Translations under genes and position numbers: made by a program
Shown here: piece by piece, positions 1-7,438 of the stretch
Layout: every line of letters starts with the position of its first letter
How positions within the stretch are numbered: the stretch's first letter is position 1
Origin: Clostridiales bacterium DTU023
GTDB taxonomy: Bacteria; Bacillota; Clostridia; Saccharofermentanales; DTU023
Direction: 5' to 3'
Length of the DNA stretch: 19,324 bases
Assembly (NCBI GenBank): GCA_001512945.1
Contig: LFTF01000042.1
Location: 6,735-26,058, forward strand
Notes under the pieces: generated by a model
What the model was told of the DNA's origin: nothing
What the model saw: the letters and a program-made list of their open reading frames with translations, nothing else
Databases searched by the model: none

Positions 1-1596
1 GTAAGTGAAAACTTCCTGCAGTTCTGTCCGGAACGCGAGGTATTCGCGGATCGCGCGCTCGCTTTCGAAATCGAGTTGACGCACGGGACTGTCCAGCGTG
101 ATCACAGGCGGCACAAAATCGAACTGGTCATAGCCGATCATGCGACAGACCTCTTCGAGGATGTCATCCTTGATCTCGATATCGCCCGTCGCGCGCCAAA
201 CCGGCGCGGTAACCGTCAACGTGTCTTTTCTGTCGAACTCGACTTGGAATCCGAGCGTCGTCAATGTCGCGATCACATCATCTGCTTCTAAGGCGCGGCC
301 GGAGCGTACAGATAAGAAGTCAAGCGAAACAGGTAATACAACAAGTTCAGTTTGACCTAAGTGTTGGTGTCCTGCCGCGGAGATTCGGCTTTCGGGCTGT
401 AGTTCTTTCATCAACGCGACGGCAAGTCCCAGCGCCTGATTACATCGCTCGGTGTCAATCGCTTTCTCGAAGCGGACTGACGACTCTGTCCGAATCTGGT
501 GTCGCGTCGCTGTCTTTCGGATCCCAATGGCCTCGAAATTGGCGACTTCCAGCACCATGCAAGTTGTGTCGGGCAGGATCGAATCGTGCGCGCCTCCCAT
601 CACACCGGCAAGCCCGACTGGTTTGTCTTTGCCGTCGCAGATAACGAGATCAGTTGCCGCAAGAGACAGCAAACGATTGTCGAGCAACTCCAGTGCTTCC
701 TTGTCCCGCGCGGTGCGCACGCGGATGCCGTCTTCGACATGCGTCGAGTCAAATCCGTGTGTGGGTTGCCCTGTGGCCAGCATCACAAAGTTGGTGATGT
801 CGACCAGCAAGTTGATTGGACGTATGCCGACCGACCAGATCATCCGCTTGATCCAAAAGGGTGAATGAACCGGTTTAACTTCTTCGAAGACAACCGCGTC
901 ATAGCGCAGGCAGCGATCGGGACTTAAAATTTCCACAGGATAGGGCTCGATGCCATCGGGCAAAACGAACTCAGGTAACGGCTTGAGTTTGCCACCGTAT
1001 ATGGCGCCCAGTTCACGTGCGATCCCATAATGACCCCAAAGATCGGGCCGGTTAGTCATTGATTTATTGTCGATCTCGATGATGAGATCATCAAGTCCGA
1101 GGAGGTCAGCCAGGGGTTGTCCGGGGACGGCGTCGGGAAAATCATCCGTCAGATCGACGATTATACCTTCATCCGCAGCGGGCAACAGTTCTTCCAGATC
1201 GATTTCCATCGAGCTGCAAATCATGCCTTCGCTGAGCTCACCGCGAAGTTTGGTCGCTTTAAGTTCGACTGGCTCACCTTCTCCGTGCCAGCGCACTTTG
1301 GCTCCCGGAGGCGCAACGGCTACAAGCTCGCCATCGTAAAGGTTAGAGCCACCACAGACGATTTGACTAAAGCGGTTACGACCGATATCGACCATGCATA
1401 TAACGAGACGGTCCGCTTTGGGATGAGCGCTGACACGATCGACGCGCCCGACCACGATACCCTCGACGAGTTCGGCGGGGTTGGCCACTGATTCCACCTC
1501 GACCGTCCGCATGGTGAGGTCGAATGCCACACGTTCTGCTGTGAGGTCCTCTGGTAGATCTACATAGTTACGTATCCAATTTAGTGATACTTTCAT
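1..1596 (-). CDS. pheT: Phenylalanyl-tRNA synthetase beta subunit, 3' end outside window
   Basis: Reading the minus strand from the ATG at 1596 gives an uninterrupted 532-codon frame that leaves the window at base 1, so the C-terminal third (the family is about 800 residues) is missing. The product is the beta subunit of the alpha2-beta2 enzyme that charges tRNA-Phe. The start MKVSLNWIRNYVDLP is typical. The N-terminal EMAP/OB-fold tRNA-binding domain follows (IVVGRVDRVSAHPKADRL, then IVCGGSNLYDGELVAVAPPG), then the B3/4 editing domain (GLAGVMGGAHDSI, TRHQIRTESSVRFEKAIDT) and a B5 domain running into the edge. A ribosome binding site, GGAGGGG, lies between the pheS stop and this ATG. Only 12 bases separate the two genes, so they form one operon. 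The identification is firm; only the truncation by the window limits it. Confidence 0.96.
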   Translation of the reverse strand, partial: MKVSLNWIRNYVDLPEDLTAERVAFDLTMRTVEVESVANPAELVEGIVVGRVDRVSAHPKADRLVICMVDIGRNRFSQIVCGGSNLYDGELVAVAPPGAKVRWHGEGEPVELKATKLRGELSEGMICSSMEIDLEELLPAADEGIIVDLTDDFPDAVPGQPLADLLGLDDLIIEIDNKSMTNRPDLWGHYGIARELGAIYGGKLKPLPEFVLPDGIEPYPVEILSPDRCLRYDAVVFEEVKPVHSPFWIKRMIWSVGIRPINLLVDITNFVMLATGQPTHGFDSTHVEDGIRVRTARDKEALELLDNRLLSLAATDLVICDGKDKPVGLAGVMGGAHDSILPDTTCMVLEVANFEAIGIRKTATRHQIRTESSVRFEKAIDTERCNQALGLAVALMKELQPESRISAAGHQHLGQTELVVLPVSLDFLSVRSGRALEADDVIATLTTLGFQVEFDRKDTLTVTAPVWRATGDIEIKDDILEEVCRMIGYDQFDFVPPVITLDSPVRQLDFESERAIREYLAFRTELQEVFTY

Positions 1597-1608
1597 TGTT
1601 GTCCCCTC

Positions 1609-2646
1609 CTACTTGAACTGCTCGAGAAAGCGCAAGTCAGCACTGTGAAACAGGCGAACATCGTCGATTCCATAGCGCATCATAACAAGCCGATCAAGCC
1701 CGATATTAATATAAAAGCCACTCCAAATATCCGGATCGAGTCCTGACGCGCGCAGAACGTTGGGATGCGGAGATCCGCCCGGCATGACTTCAATCCAGCC
1801 GACTCCGTGGCAGAGTTGACAGCCGTCACCTTGACACATCTGGCACTGCATATCGATCTCAAAACCGGGTTCGACAAAGGGAAAGAATCCGGCGCGCATG
1901 CGGACGGGAATATCGCGTCCGAAGACGCGCTCCAAGATTGTCTGGACAAGAATAAGCCCTGACGAAAAAGAAAAATCGCGGTCAACGATCAAGGCTTCAT
2001 ATTGATAAAATGCGCGCTCGTGTCGGGCATCGGTGGCTTCATTTCGGAATACACGTCCCGGATAGACCACACGTGCCGGCGCTCCGTGTTCCTGGAGATA
2101 GCGGATACTGCCACCCGTGAGATGAGGACGCAAGCAGAGTCTCTCCGCGCCGTGCTTGTCCTCAGTCCCGGCCAGCCAGTATGTATCCATGGTGTCGCGG
2201 GCAGGATGTCCGGGCGGAAAATTCAGGTAGTCAAACGCGTAAAGCTCACTCGTGATTTCGTCTTCGCTGAAAATCTCGAAATTGAGAGATCGAAACGAAT
2301 CGTTGAGGTCATAGCACATCTGGGTGATCGGGTGAAGCCCGCCTCCCGCGACGCGTAAGCCGGGGATAGATAGATCCGGAGGGACTGCGAGCAACGAAGC
2401 CTGCTCAAGCAATTCCTGCTTTCTTTGTTCGAGTGTTGTCGCAAACAGGTCTTTTACTTGGTTGGCCAACTGGCCCAACTGCTTGCGTTCCTCAGGAGAG
2501 AGCTTGCCGAGACCTTTTAAGACTTCAGTCAGCAAGCCCTTCTTTCCCAGATATTGCTGTCGCAAATGCTCCAGCAAATCCGAAGAAGCAGCTTCCCGGA
2601 GCGCAGCCAAACCCTGTTCGCGTATTTCGTCGAGTCGATCTTTCAT
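1609..2646 (-). CDS. pheS: Phenylalanyl-tRNA synthetase alpha subunit
   Basis: A 345-residue product, the catalytic alpha subunit that makes Phe-AMP and transfers Phe to tRNA-Phe. The N-terminal coiled-coil arm aligns without gaps to Bacillus-type PheS up to LGKKG, which is why the ATG at 2646 is chosen; an in-frame ATG at 2670 and a GTG at 2715 are alternatives. Class II motif 2 is PGRVFRNEATDARHERAFYQYEALIVD, the Phe-pocket FPFxEP is present, and motif 3 is IGLDRL near the C terminus. A four-Cys insertion (CQMCQGDGCQLC) precedes GWIEVMPGG, as in many clostridial PheS. Two departures stand out: the usual THTSPVQ-type loop reads PHLTGGSIR, and the position of E. coli Ala294 is Tyr (Tyr312). 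It is directly followed by pheT, which supports the assignment despite the divergence. Confidence 0.94.
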   Translation of the reverse strand: MKDRLDEIREQGLAALREAASSDLLEHLRQQYLGKKGLLTEVLKGLGKLSPEERKQLGQLANQVKDLFATTLEQRKQELLEQASLLAVPPDLSIPGLRVAGGGLHPITQMCYDLNDSFRSLNFEIFSEDEITSELYAFDYLNFPPGHPARDTMDTYWLAGTEDKHGAERLCLRPHLTGGSIRYLQEHGAPARVVYPGRVFRNEATDARHERAFYQYEALIVDRDFSFSSGLILVQTILERVFGRDIPVRMRAGFFPFVEPGFEIDMQCQMCQGDGCQLCHGVGWIEVMPGGSPHPNVLRASGLDPDIWSGFYINIGLDRLVMMRYGIDDVRLFHSADLRFLEQFK

Positions 2647-2671
2647 CGATTGTTGCCGCGGGATCTCCATA

Positions 2672-2686
2672 ACGCAAGATTTGCGT
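2672..2686 (-). repeat. Short hairpin in the pheS leader
   Basis: ACGCAA and TTGCGT form a perfect 6-bp inverted repeat around a 3-base loop (GAT on the plus strand). It sits directly upstream of the alternative pheS ATG at 2670. GGAGG and GGGG runs lie just upstream, so a folded hairpin would bring a Shine-Dalgarno-like run closer to a start codon. The role is unknown. Confidence 0.3.
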
Positions 2687-2734
2687 AAGGTCCCCGTGAC
2701 GTCCTCCGTTCCCACTATCTTGATTTACTTGTTA

Positions 2735-2763
2735 GTTATATCAGTTCAAGGCGCGCATTTTAA
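2735..2763 (-). promoter_or_regulatory. Putative promoter of pheST
   Basis: On the minus strand a -35 like TTAAAA (2758-2763) and a -10 like TATAAC (2735-2740) are separated by 17 bases, about 90 bases before the pheS start. The -10 matches the consensus at 5 of 6 positions and the -35 at only 4 of 6. No T-box leader (specifier stem plus antiterminator) is recognisable in the short interval to pheS. Confidence 0.4.
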
Positions 2764-2824
2764 GTCGAACACTAATTGCCCGCCAGAATTCGCTTTCCGC
2801 TTAGCAAGTATTGTAGCAAATTCA

Positions 2825-3910
2825 TCATGAAGATCCGAATGCGATGGCTACAATCTGTCGGGGATCGTCCTCTTTCATCCGGAGAAGATGGTCTCCCATG
2901 AGAGGTTTTTGCGTTTTCCCGTCATCGATCATGAGAAAATGAGTCGAAATAAGATAATGGCCGACACGTGTGAGGTTCATCGGATCGTATCCCACGATGG
3001 TCGCATCCACAGGTCTCTCTTGATCAAATCGCGCGTTAAAGCAAGCGAGGAGTTGTTCCCGGCGTTCATAGTCTGCCGTCGCAAGTAAACGCGCTTGCGA
3101 CAGTTCATCTGTCGTTAAAGGCTCAAGCGGCGCGGCCGTGATATCGAGCAGATTCCAGAAGGGTTGCTTGGTGCTCAGGTCATGGGCGATTGTGAGTCCG
3201 GCCGCTTGCGATAAAAGCGCGATGAGGACACCGGAATAGTAACAGCGTCTGCGGATATCAAATAAATATCTCCCGTCGCTCAGGAGCTTGCGGTATCCTT
3301 TGACTTTGTCTTCAGCAAGTCCTGGGTTTATCTCCAATAACCCCCGTAGGCCGGCATATTCAGCAAGTCCCTCGACTGTTTCTGTGCGAAATTCATTGAT
3401 CGTCGCGCCACCGCTAATACGAGTTTTCTCGCATCGAATCATAGCGATCTCACGCAGTGCACCGATGGTTTTTGCGGGGGAACCAACAGCATAGATTAAG
3501 GGGTCTGTAAGGATGGCTAATTCTCTTCGCGTCCAGGCGACCAGTGCTTCATCATGGGGGTAGAGGAGCAGCTCAAGGTCAATCGGAAAGCGCGTCTCTC
3601 CCTGTTGTCTTTGAAAAGCGTGAAACATTTCATGGACCAGATTGGCCGCCAGTTGATCAAGCGATTCTTCTCCGGTGATCTCGGTGTAAATCATGTTCCA
3701 GATGGCGATGAACGCGCCCTCATATTCGATCGACGTATTGCCGATGAACCCCTCGGGAGTTGGCATCATCTCGCCTCGAAAATACATGGTTTCTTGCGTG
3801 TAGAGCGCAAAATCGACTGGCACAAAGCCAGGCCAAACGTTCTCGAAATTAACGCGGGATAGTCTGTCTTCGACGGCTTGATAGGTCGCTTGCAATTGCC
3901 TGACACTCAT
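2825..3910 (-). CDS. Putative zinc metallopeptidase-like protein (HExxH, unknown family)
   Basis: A 361-residue protein that I do not recognise by name. The ATG at 3910 is chosen because AAGGAG lies about 11 bases upstream; the frame stays open further 5' but without such a site. What can be seen is LVHEMFHAFQ (His93, Glu94, His97), a zincin signature, and TVEGLAEYAG about 83 residues later (Glu180, Tyr185), which resembles the EGxAEY element supplying the third zinc ligand in MA-clan gluzincins. There is no signal peptide or membrane segment, so it is probably cytosolic. It lies between pheST (same strand) and a divergent hydrolase gene, which says little about its job. Peptidase activity is inferred from the motif only. 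Confidence 0.7.
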   Translation of the reverse strand: MSVRQLQATYQAVEDRLSRVNFENVWPGFVPVDFALYTQETMYFRGEMMPTPEGFIGNTSIEYEGAFIAIWNMIYTEITGEESLDQLAANLVHEMFHAFQRQQGETRFPIDLELLLYPHDEALVAWTRRELAILTDPLIYAVGSPAKTIGALREIAMIRCEKTRISGGATINEFRTETVEGLAEYAGLRGLLEINPGLAEDKVKGYRKLLSDGRYLFDIRRRCYYSGVLIALLSQAAGLTIAHDLSTKQPFWNLLDITAAPLEPLTTDELSQARLLATADYERREQLLACFNARFDQERPVDATIVGYDPMNLTRVGHYLISTHFLMIDDGKTQKPLMGDHLLRMKEDDPRQIVAIAFGSS

Positions 3911-4030
3911 AATAACAAAACTCCTTTTAACAAATAAAGTTGTCTGTTTGGTACGCGCGTTATCACTTAGACGGAGTGAACCGGACGTGAGCGGCACAGA
4001 TAATAATAGTCTATCTTAGTATACCTTTGC

Positions 4031-4059
4031 TTGACGGGGCGTATGTAGGGCAGTTAAAT
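4031..4059 (+). promoter_or_regulatory. Putative promoter of the UPF0173-type hydrolase gene
   Basis: TTGACG (4031-4036) and TTAAAT (4054-4059) are spaced by exactly 17 bases, about 90 bases before the ATG at 4148. The -35 matches the consensus at 5 of 6 positions, the -10 at 4 of 6. The rest of the 237-base divergent gap (3911-4147) shows nothing else that can be named. Confidence 0.45.
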
Positions 4060-4147
4060 GACTATGAGAGGCGATGCCTGTATCATAAGGTCAAATAACA
4101 AAGTCGCCATAACATGCGACCATCAGCCGATCAGGAAGGAGTTCGCA

Positions 4148-4789
4148 ATGTCCCCTAAAAATGAAAATGAGATTACCAAAGATATCCAGGTCATCTGGCA
4201 CGGCCACTCGTGTTTTGAGGTCCGAGCGCAAGGAGCGACCATTGTATTTGATCCTTATCTCAAAGTGCCGGGGTACGGAGAACTAAACCTACAGGCCGAT
4301 CTGGTGCTCGTCTCGCATGAGCACGACGATCACAATGCGCGAAACCGTGTGACACTGTCGGGCCGCACACCCGACGTCAAGATTGAAGTGCTCGAAACGA
4401 GCCATGATCCGGAGGGCGGCAAGTTGCGCGGAGATAACAAAGTACACATCGTGACGGTCGCCGGCAAACGGATCGCACACTTAGGCGATCTCGGGCGAAC
4501 ACTCACGCAACAGGAAACGCAACAACTGCAAAACCTCGATGCGCTCATGATTCCTGTGGGCGGGCACTACACAATTGACGCCCAGGAAGCGGCTGAAATC
4601 GTCCGGGCAACGAACCCCGACATCACGTTGCCGATGCACTATTACGACGGCAAAGCCGGCTGGGATGTGACGGCAGGTGTTCAACCGTTTCTCAATTTAT
4701 TTGACCAGGTGATACATAGTGACGAATCTTCGTTTGTCTTGGGTGAATGCCACCAGTGCGTCGTTGTGTTGAAAAATCCCAAAAAATAA
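4148..4789 (+). CDS. UlaG/UPF0173-type metal-dependent hydrolase (metallo-beta-lactamase fold)
   Basis: A 213-residue, probably cytosolic hydrolase. The ATG at 4148 is preceded by AAGGAG; the 30 residues readable upstream are not typical of the family and have no good ribosome binding site. Family marks are WHGHSCFEV near the N terminus (His18, His20), the metal-binding SHEHDDHN (His57, His59, Asp61, His62), HLGDLG (Asp114) and LPMHY (His164). Together these give a dinuclear metal site of the metallo-beta-lactamase fold in the short UPF0173 form. The substrate of this group is mostly unknown. UlaG itself is an ascorbate-6-phosphate lactonase, but no ascorbate genes lie nearby. It is transcribed alone and ends at a strong terminator. 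Confidence 0.85.
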   Translation: MSPKNENEITKDIQVIWHGHSCFEVRAQGATIVFDPYLKVPGYGELNLQADLVLVSHEHDDHNARNRVTLSGRTPDVKIEVLETSHDPEGGKLRGDNKVHIVTVAGKRIAHLGDLGRTLTQQETQQLQNLDALMIPVGGHYTIDAQEAAEIVRATNPDITLPMHYYDGKAGWDVTAGVQPFLNLFDQVIHSDESSFVLGECHQCVVVLKNPKK

Positions 4790-4805
4790 TCAATATACTC
4801 AATAG

Positions 4806-4849
4806 AAAACCCCCGGTCTGTTATCGAACAAGTCGGGGGTTTTGTCTTT
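4806..4849. terminator. Bidirectional rho-independent terminator
   Basis: AAAACCCCCG (4806-4815) pairs perfectly with CGGGGGTTTT (4834-4843) around an 18-base loop. T-rich sequence follows on both strands (TTTTGTCTTT on plus, TTTTCTATT on minus). It lies between the convergent hydrolase (ends 4789) and permease (ends 4881) genes and probably serves both. Confidence 0.85.
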
Positions 4850-4880
4850 GCGCACGTCAATAATGCGCCTTAGATTTTAC

Positions 4881-6131
4881 TTAGTCTTTGTAGAATAGCT
4901 TGGTTCCAACAAAGTAAACAATACAGGCGGCAATCATGGCATTGATAGCCGAGATGCCCCAGGGCACGTAGTTACCAACCAGCGCGCCAACTACAACACC
5001 GGCAAGAGCAAACCAGTTGACCTTGCGGAGTTTGAATTTCGAGTCTACCTCGTAGGCATTTTTCCTCAAGAAATAATCGAGAATAATGATCGCGCCAATC
5101 GGAGGGAGCGTCGCGTTCAGGAACGCGAGCCATGAAACGAAGTTGTTGTACAGCCAGATTGCTGTGACTGTTCCGACTAGACCAGCAATCAGGACCATGG
5201 GTTTCTTACGTATTTTTGTAATATTGGATAGGCCAAGCCCCGATGTGTACAGTGCGTTGTCGTTGGTTGTCCAGATGTTGGCCCCAAGGACAATGAGTGC
5301 AGGAACGGCAAGTCCCTGAGCGATCATGACGTAGAAGATGTCTTCTTGGCCGGTGAACGCCCCGCCCACTGCGCCAAACGCAAACATCAGAGAGTTTCCG
5401 ATAAAGAACGCAATGACTGTTGTTGTAACGGCTACTTTATTGTTCTTCGCAAACCGAACAAAGTTCGGAGTTGCTGTGCCGCCCGAGACGAATGAGCCAA
5501 TGACCATACCAATCGCCGCGAACAAGGTCAATGATCCGGTGGATTTGCTGAAAATAGCGACCAGCCCGCCGCCTTCCGCTGCTGCGCGGATCATGGAGTA
5601 TGTGCCGAGAATCGCGATCAAGGGCACAGAAATGAAGCTAACAATTTCCAGTCCTTTGATGCCGAAATAGGCCGATGAAGTCATGAGCGCGCCGGCTGCG
5701 ATGACGAGAATCCATGGGTTGATCCCCAAAAGTTCTGCGGCAGGAACCGCAAACATTGCAACACCGACGCCGAACCAGCCGATCTGGGTAAAGGTAATTA
5801 ACCCCGATGGCAGGAATGAACCGATCGTGCCGAATGAACGATGTGAGAGTAAGTCGAGGCTCATGCCCGTGTTACTTCCGATATAGGCGAGCGCTCCCGT
5901 ATAAGCGCCTAGAATCGCGCCTCCGATGAGCACCGCCCAAACAAATTGACTCAAGTCGAGTCCGTTGGCCATCTTTGCCCCTACGCTCATACTGGCTGAA
6001 AAGAAAGTAAAGCCGAGCATAATGACAAACATGGACAAGAAGCCTTTGCGCGCTGACTGCGGCACGGGCTCTAGCGAATAGTCGATATCAACTACTTGCT
6101 TCTTCTCCATTTTAGTTTTGTCTTGTTCCAT
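4881..6131 (-). CDS. NCS1-family nucleobase permease, CodB-like
   Basis: A 416-residue integral membrane protein with about 12 hydrophobic segments, the same length as E. coli CodB (about 419). Likely role: proton- or sodium-coupled uptake of a nucleobase or related heterocycle. The first helices read much like CodB: FFSASMSVGAK, AYTGALAYIGSNTGMS, then TQIGWFGVGVAMFAVPAAELL. The ATG at 6131 has GGAGG 9 bases upstream. It is transcribed away from the LacI-type regulator and the catabolic genes, and a 16-bp palindrome lies between its promoter and start. Cytosine is the default guess for the substrate, but NCS1 members also carry allantoin, hydantoins, uracil and vitamins, so the substrate should follow that of the enzymes next door. 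Confidence 0.88.
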   Translation of the reverse strand: MEQDKTKMEKKQVVDIDYSLEPVPQSARKGFLSMFVIMLGFTFFSASMSVGAKMANGLDLSQFVWAVLIGGAILGAYTGALAYIGSNTGMSLDLLSHRSFGTIGSFLPSGLITFTQIGWFGVGVAMFAVPAAELLGINPWILVIAAGALMTSSAYFGIKGLEIVSFISVPLIAILGTYSMIRAAAEGGGLVAIFSKSTGSLTLFAAIGMVIGSFVSGGTATPNFVRFAKNNKVAVTTTVIAFFIGNSLMFAFGAVGGAFTGQEDIFYVMIAQGLAVPALIVLGANIWTTNDNALYTSGLGLSNITKIRKKPMVLIAGLVGTVTAIWLYNNFVSWLAFLNATLPPIGAIIILDYFLRKNAYEVDSKFKLRKVNWFALAGVVVGALVGNYVPWGISAINAMIAACIVYFVGTKLFYKD

Positions 6132-6154
6132 TAAGAGTCCTCCTCATATTCGTT

Positions 6155-6170
6155 TTGTAACTAATTACAA
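6155..6170. promoter_or_regulatory. Candidate LacI-type operator of the permease gene
   Basis: TTGTAA-CTAA-TTACAA is a perfect 6-4-6 inverted repeat, the half-site length and spacing used by many LacI/PurR-family regulators. It lies just downstream of the predicted permease promoter (about +8 on), where a bound repressor would block transcription. It is in the divergent gap beside a LacI-family gene. Its reverse complement matches 14 of 16 bases at 8749-8764 before the hydroxylase operon. Confidence 0.65.
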
Positions 6171-6185
6171 CGAGTAGATAATGCT

Positions 6186-6215
6186 ACTTTAATCTAATAT
6201 GCACTCATTTGTCAA
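6186..6215 (-). promoter_or_regulatory. Putative promoter of the permease gene
   Basis: On the minus strand a perfect TTGACA (6210-6215) is followed after 18 bases by TAAAGT (6186-6191), which matches the -10 consensus at 4 of 6 positions. It lies about 55 bases upstream of the permease ATG, with the palindrome 6155-6170 between the two. Confidence 0.5.
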
Positions 6216-6362
6216 CGTAGTGAGGCTAATTATATATACAAGATGTCAAATAATGTTGAATTATGACAGTTGCCAGATCGTATCGACATACATAAGTGAG
6301 ATGTTAGCGCTATTCGAATTGATGTCCGAGATTCGTTCTGGTCGAAATGGATCATCAGACGC

Positions 6363-6368
6363 TATAAT
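6363..6368 (+). promoter_or_regulatory. -10 box of the regulator gene
   Basis: A perfect TATAAT lies 35 bases upstream of the GTG start of the LacI-family gene. No convincing -35 is seen at 16-18 bases upstream, so expression may be weak or activator-dependent. Confidence 0.45.
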
Positions 6369-6402
6369 GATAATTAGGATATACAGTCGAAGGAGGTAGC
6401 GC

Positions 6403-7428
6403 GTGAACATCCGGAAAATTGCCGAATTGGCTGGTGTTTCGGTCGCAACCGTTTCGCGTGTGTTCAATCATCCGGAACGCGTTTTACCTGAGACAAGAGA
6501 CCGCGTGCTCGCTATCACGGAAGAGTACGATTTCACACCCAACTGGTTCGCGCGGAATTTGACGCTCGGTTCGACAAAAACAATTGCGCTTCTAATCCCG
6601 GGAATCGACTCAGATCTTTACAGAAATATTATTTCAGGAGTCGAGACAGTAGCTGGTAACAAGGGATTCGTTGTCATTTTTTGTCAGACACGGGGCGACG
6701 CGGAAGCAGAGTTTAATTTTCTCAAAATAATGAAAAGCAGAAAAGTTGACGGGATCATCCAAGTGCGGTCGCTTCTCACTCCTTCAATGGCGGCCGAGCT
6801 CCAAACATTTAATATCCCGCGCGTACACATCGGCAAAAATCGCGAGTGCGGTTGCGAAATGATGTGTTACCTTGACTACGAAGAGGCGGCATATCGCCTG
6901 ATCCACCATCTTTCGGGACTAGGACATCAGTCGATCGTTTTGCTGTATGACAATCAAGGCGACGATATCACGCCTGAAATTGAAGCTGGCTTGCACCGGG
7001 TATCACGCGAGTTGAAGCGGTCCATCCGCTTTACGGCTTTTGCGGGGGAAAATAGTGCGCAGGGTGGTTATCTGGCTGTTCAGAGAATGGTTCAAAACGG
7101 GGATCTTCCTGATGTTCTCGTAACAGCCGGTGCCCTTCAAGCGATCGGTGCCCTGAAAGCGGCACGTGATATGAATCTCAGCATACCCGGAGATCTTGCG
7201 CTGGCAAGCTTTAACGATTCTCCCGTTTGCAGCGTGGTTTCACCTGCCATCACGTGCCTAGAGATGCCAGCGGCAAAACTCGGGATGGCGTCTGCCCGAC
7301 TCCTGTTTGATCGGATTGAAGACGATGATCAAGATATGGGAGTGTCGCAGGAGATGATTCTGCAACCAAAACTAAAAATCCGCGAATCCTGTGGAAACAC
7401 CACTGATATTTTTGAACTGTTTGATTGA
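6403..7428 (+). CDS. LacI-family transcriptional regulator
   Basis: A 341-residue regulator. It starts with GTG at 6403, preceded by AGGAGG (6391-6396). The N-terminal helix-turn-helix is canonical (IRKIAELAGVSVATVSRVFN, residues about 3-22), followed by the hinge region (TPNWFARNLTLGST) and a periplasmic-binding-protein-like effector domain (TKTIALLIPGIDSDLYRNI to about residue 325). It lies between the divergent permease and the PreA-like gene, which starts 10 bases after its stop, so it is probably cotranscribed with the latter. By position and the shared palindromes at 6155-6170 and 8749-8764 it likely controls the permease and the hydroxylase operon. The effector is presumably the substrate or an intermediate. 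Whether it represses or activates cannot be told from sequence, although operator placement over or after the promoters fits repression. Confidence 0.92.
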   Translation: MNIRKIAELAGVSVATVSRVFNHPERVLPETRDRVLAITEEYDFTPNWFARNLTLGSTKTIALLIPGIDSDLYRNIISGVETVAGNKGFVVIFCQTRGDAEAEFNFLKIMKSRKVDGIIQVRSLLTPSMAAELQTFNIPRVHIGKNRECGCEMMCYLDYEEAAYRLIHHLSGLGHQSIVLLYDNQGDDITPEIEAGLHRVSRELKRSIRFTAFAGENSAQGGYLAVQRMVQNGDLPDVLVTAGALQAIGALKAARDMNLSIPGDLALASFNDSPVCSVVSPAITCLEMPAAKLGMASARLLFDRIEDDDQDMGVSQEMILQPKLKIRESCGNTTDIFELFD

Positions 7429-7438
7429 AGAGGTAACT

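Noticed and set aside
264..868. Plus-strand open frames of 120-140 codons opposite pheT
   Set aside because: They overlap each other and the intact pheT frame, lack ribosome sites, and have no recognisable protein content.
1609..2646. Possibility that the synthetase is a non-Phe paralogue (pyrrolysyl or SepRS-like)
   Set aside because: Gap-free alignment of both termini to PheS, the FPFxEP motif and the adjacent pheT make PheS the clear choice despite the Tyr at the specificity position.
2672..2686. ACGCAA-GAT-TTGCGT resembles the PurR box ACGCAAACGTTTGCGT
   Set aside because: The spacer is 3 bases rather than 4, which breaks LacI/PurR half-site spacing, and pheST is not a purine regulon gene. 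Reported only as a leader hairpin.
2647..2824. T-box riboswitch before pheST
   Set aside because: The interval is too short, and no T-box sequence, specifier stem or terminator/antiterminator pair is visible.
6199..6399. Small plus-strand frame in the gap between permease and regulator
   Set aside because: AT-rich, no ribosome binding site, and it overlaps the permease promoter and the regulator -10. Regulatory DNA is the better reading.
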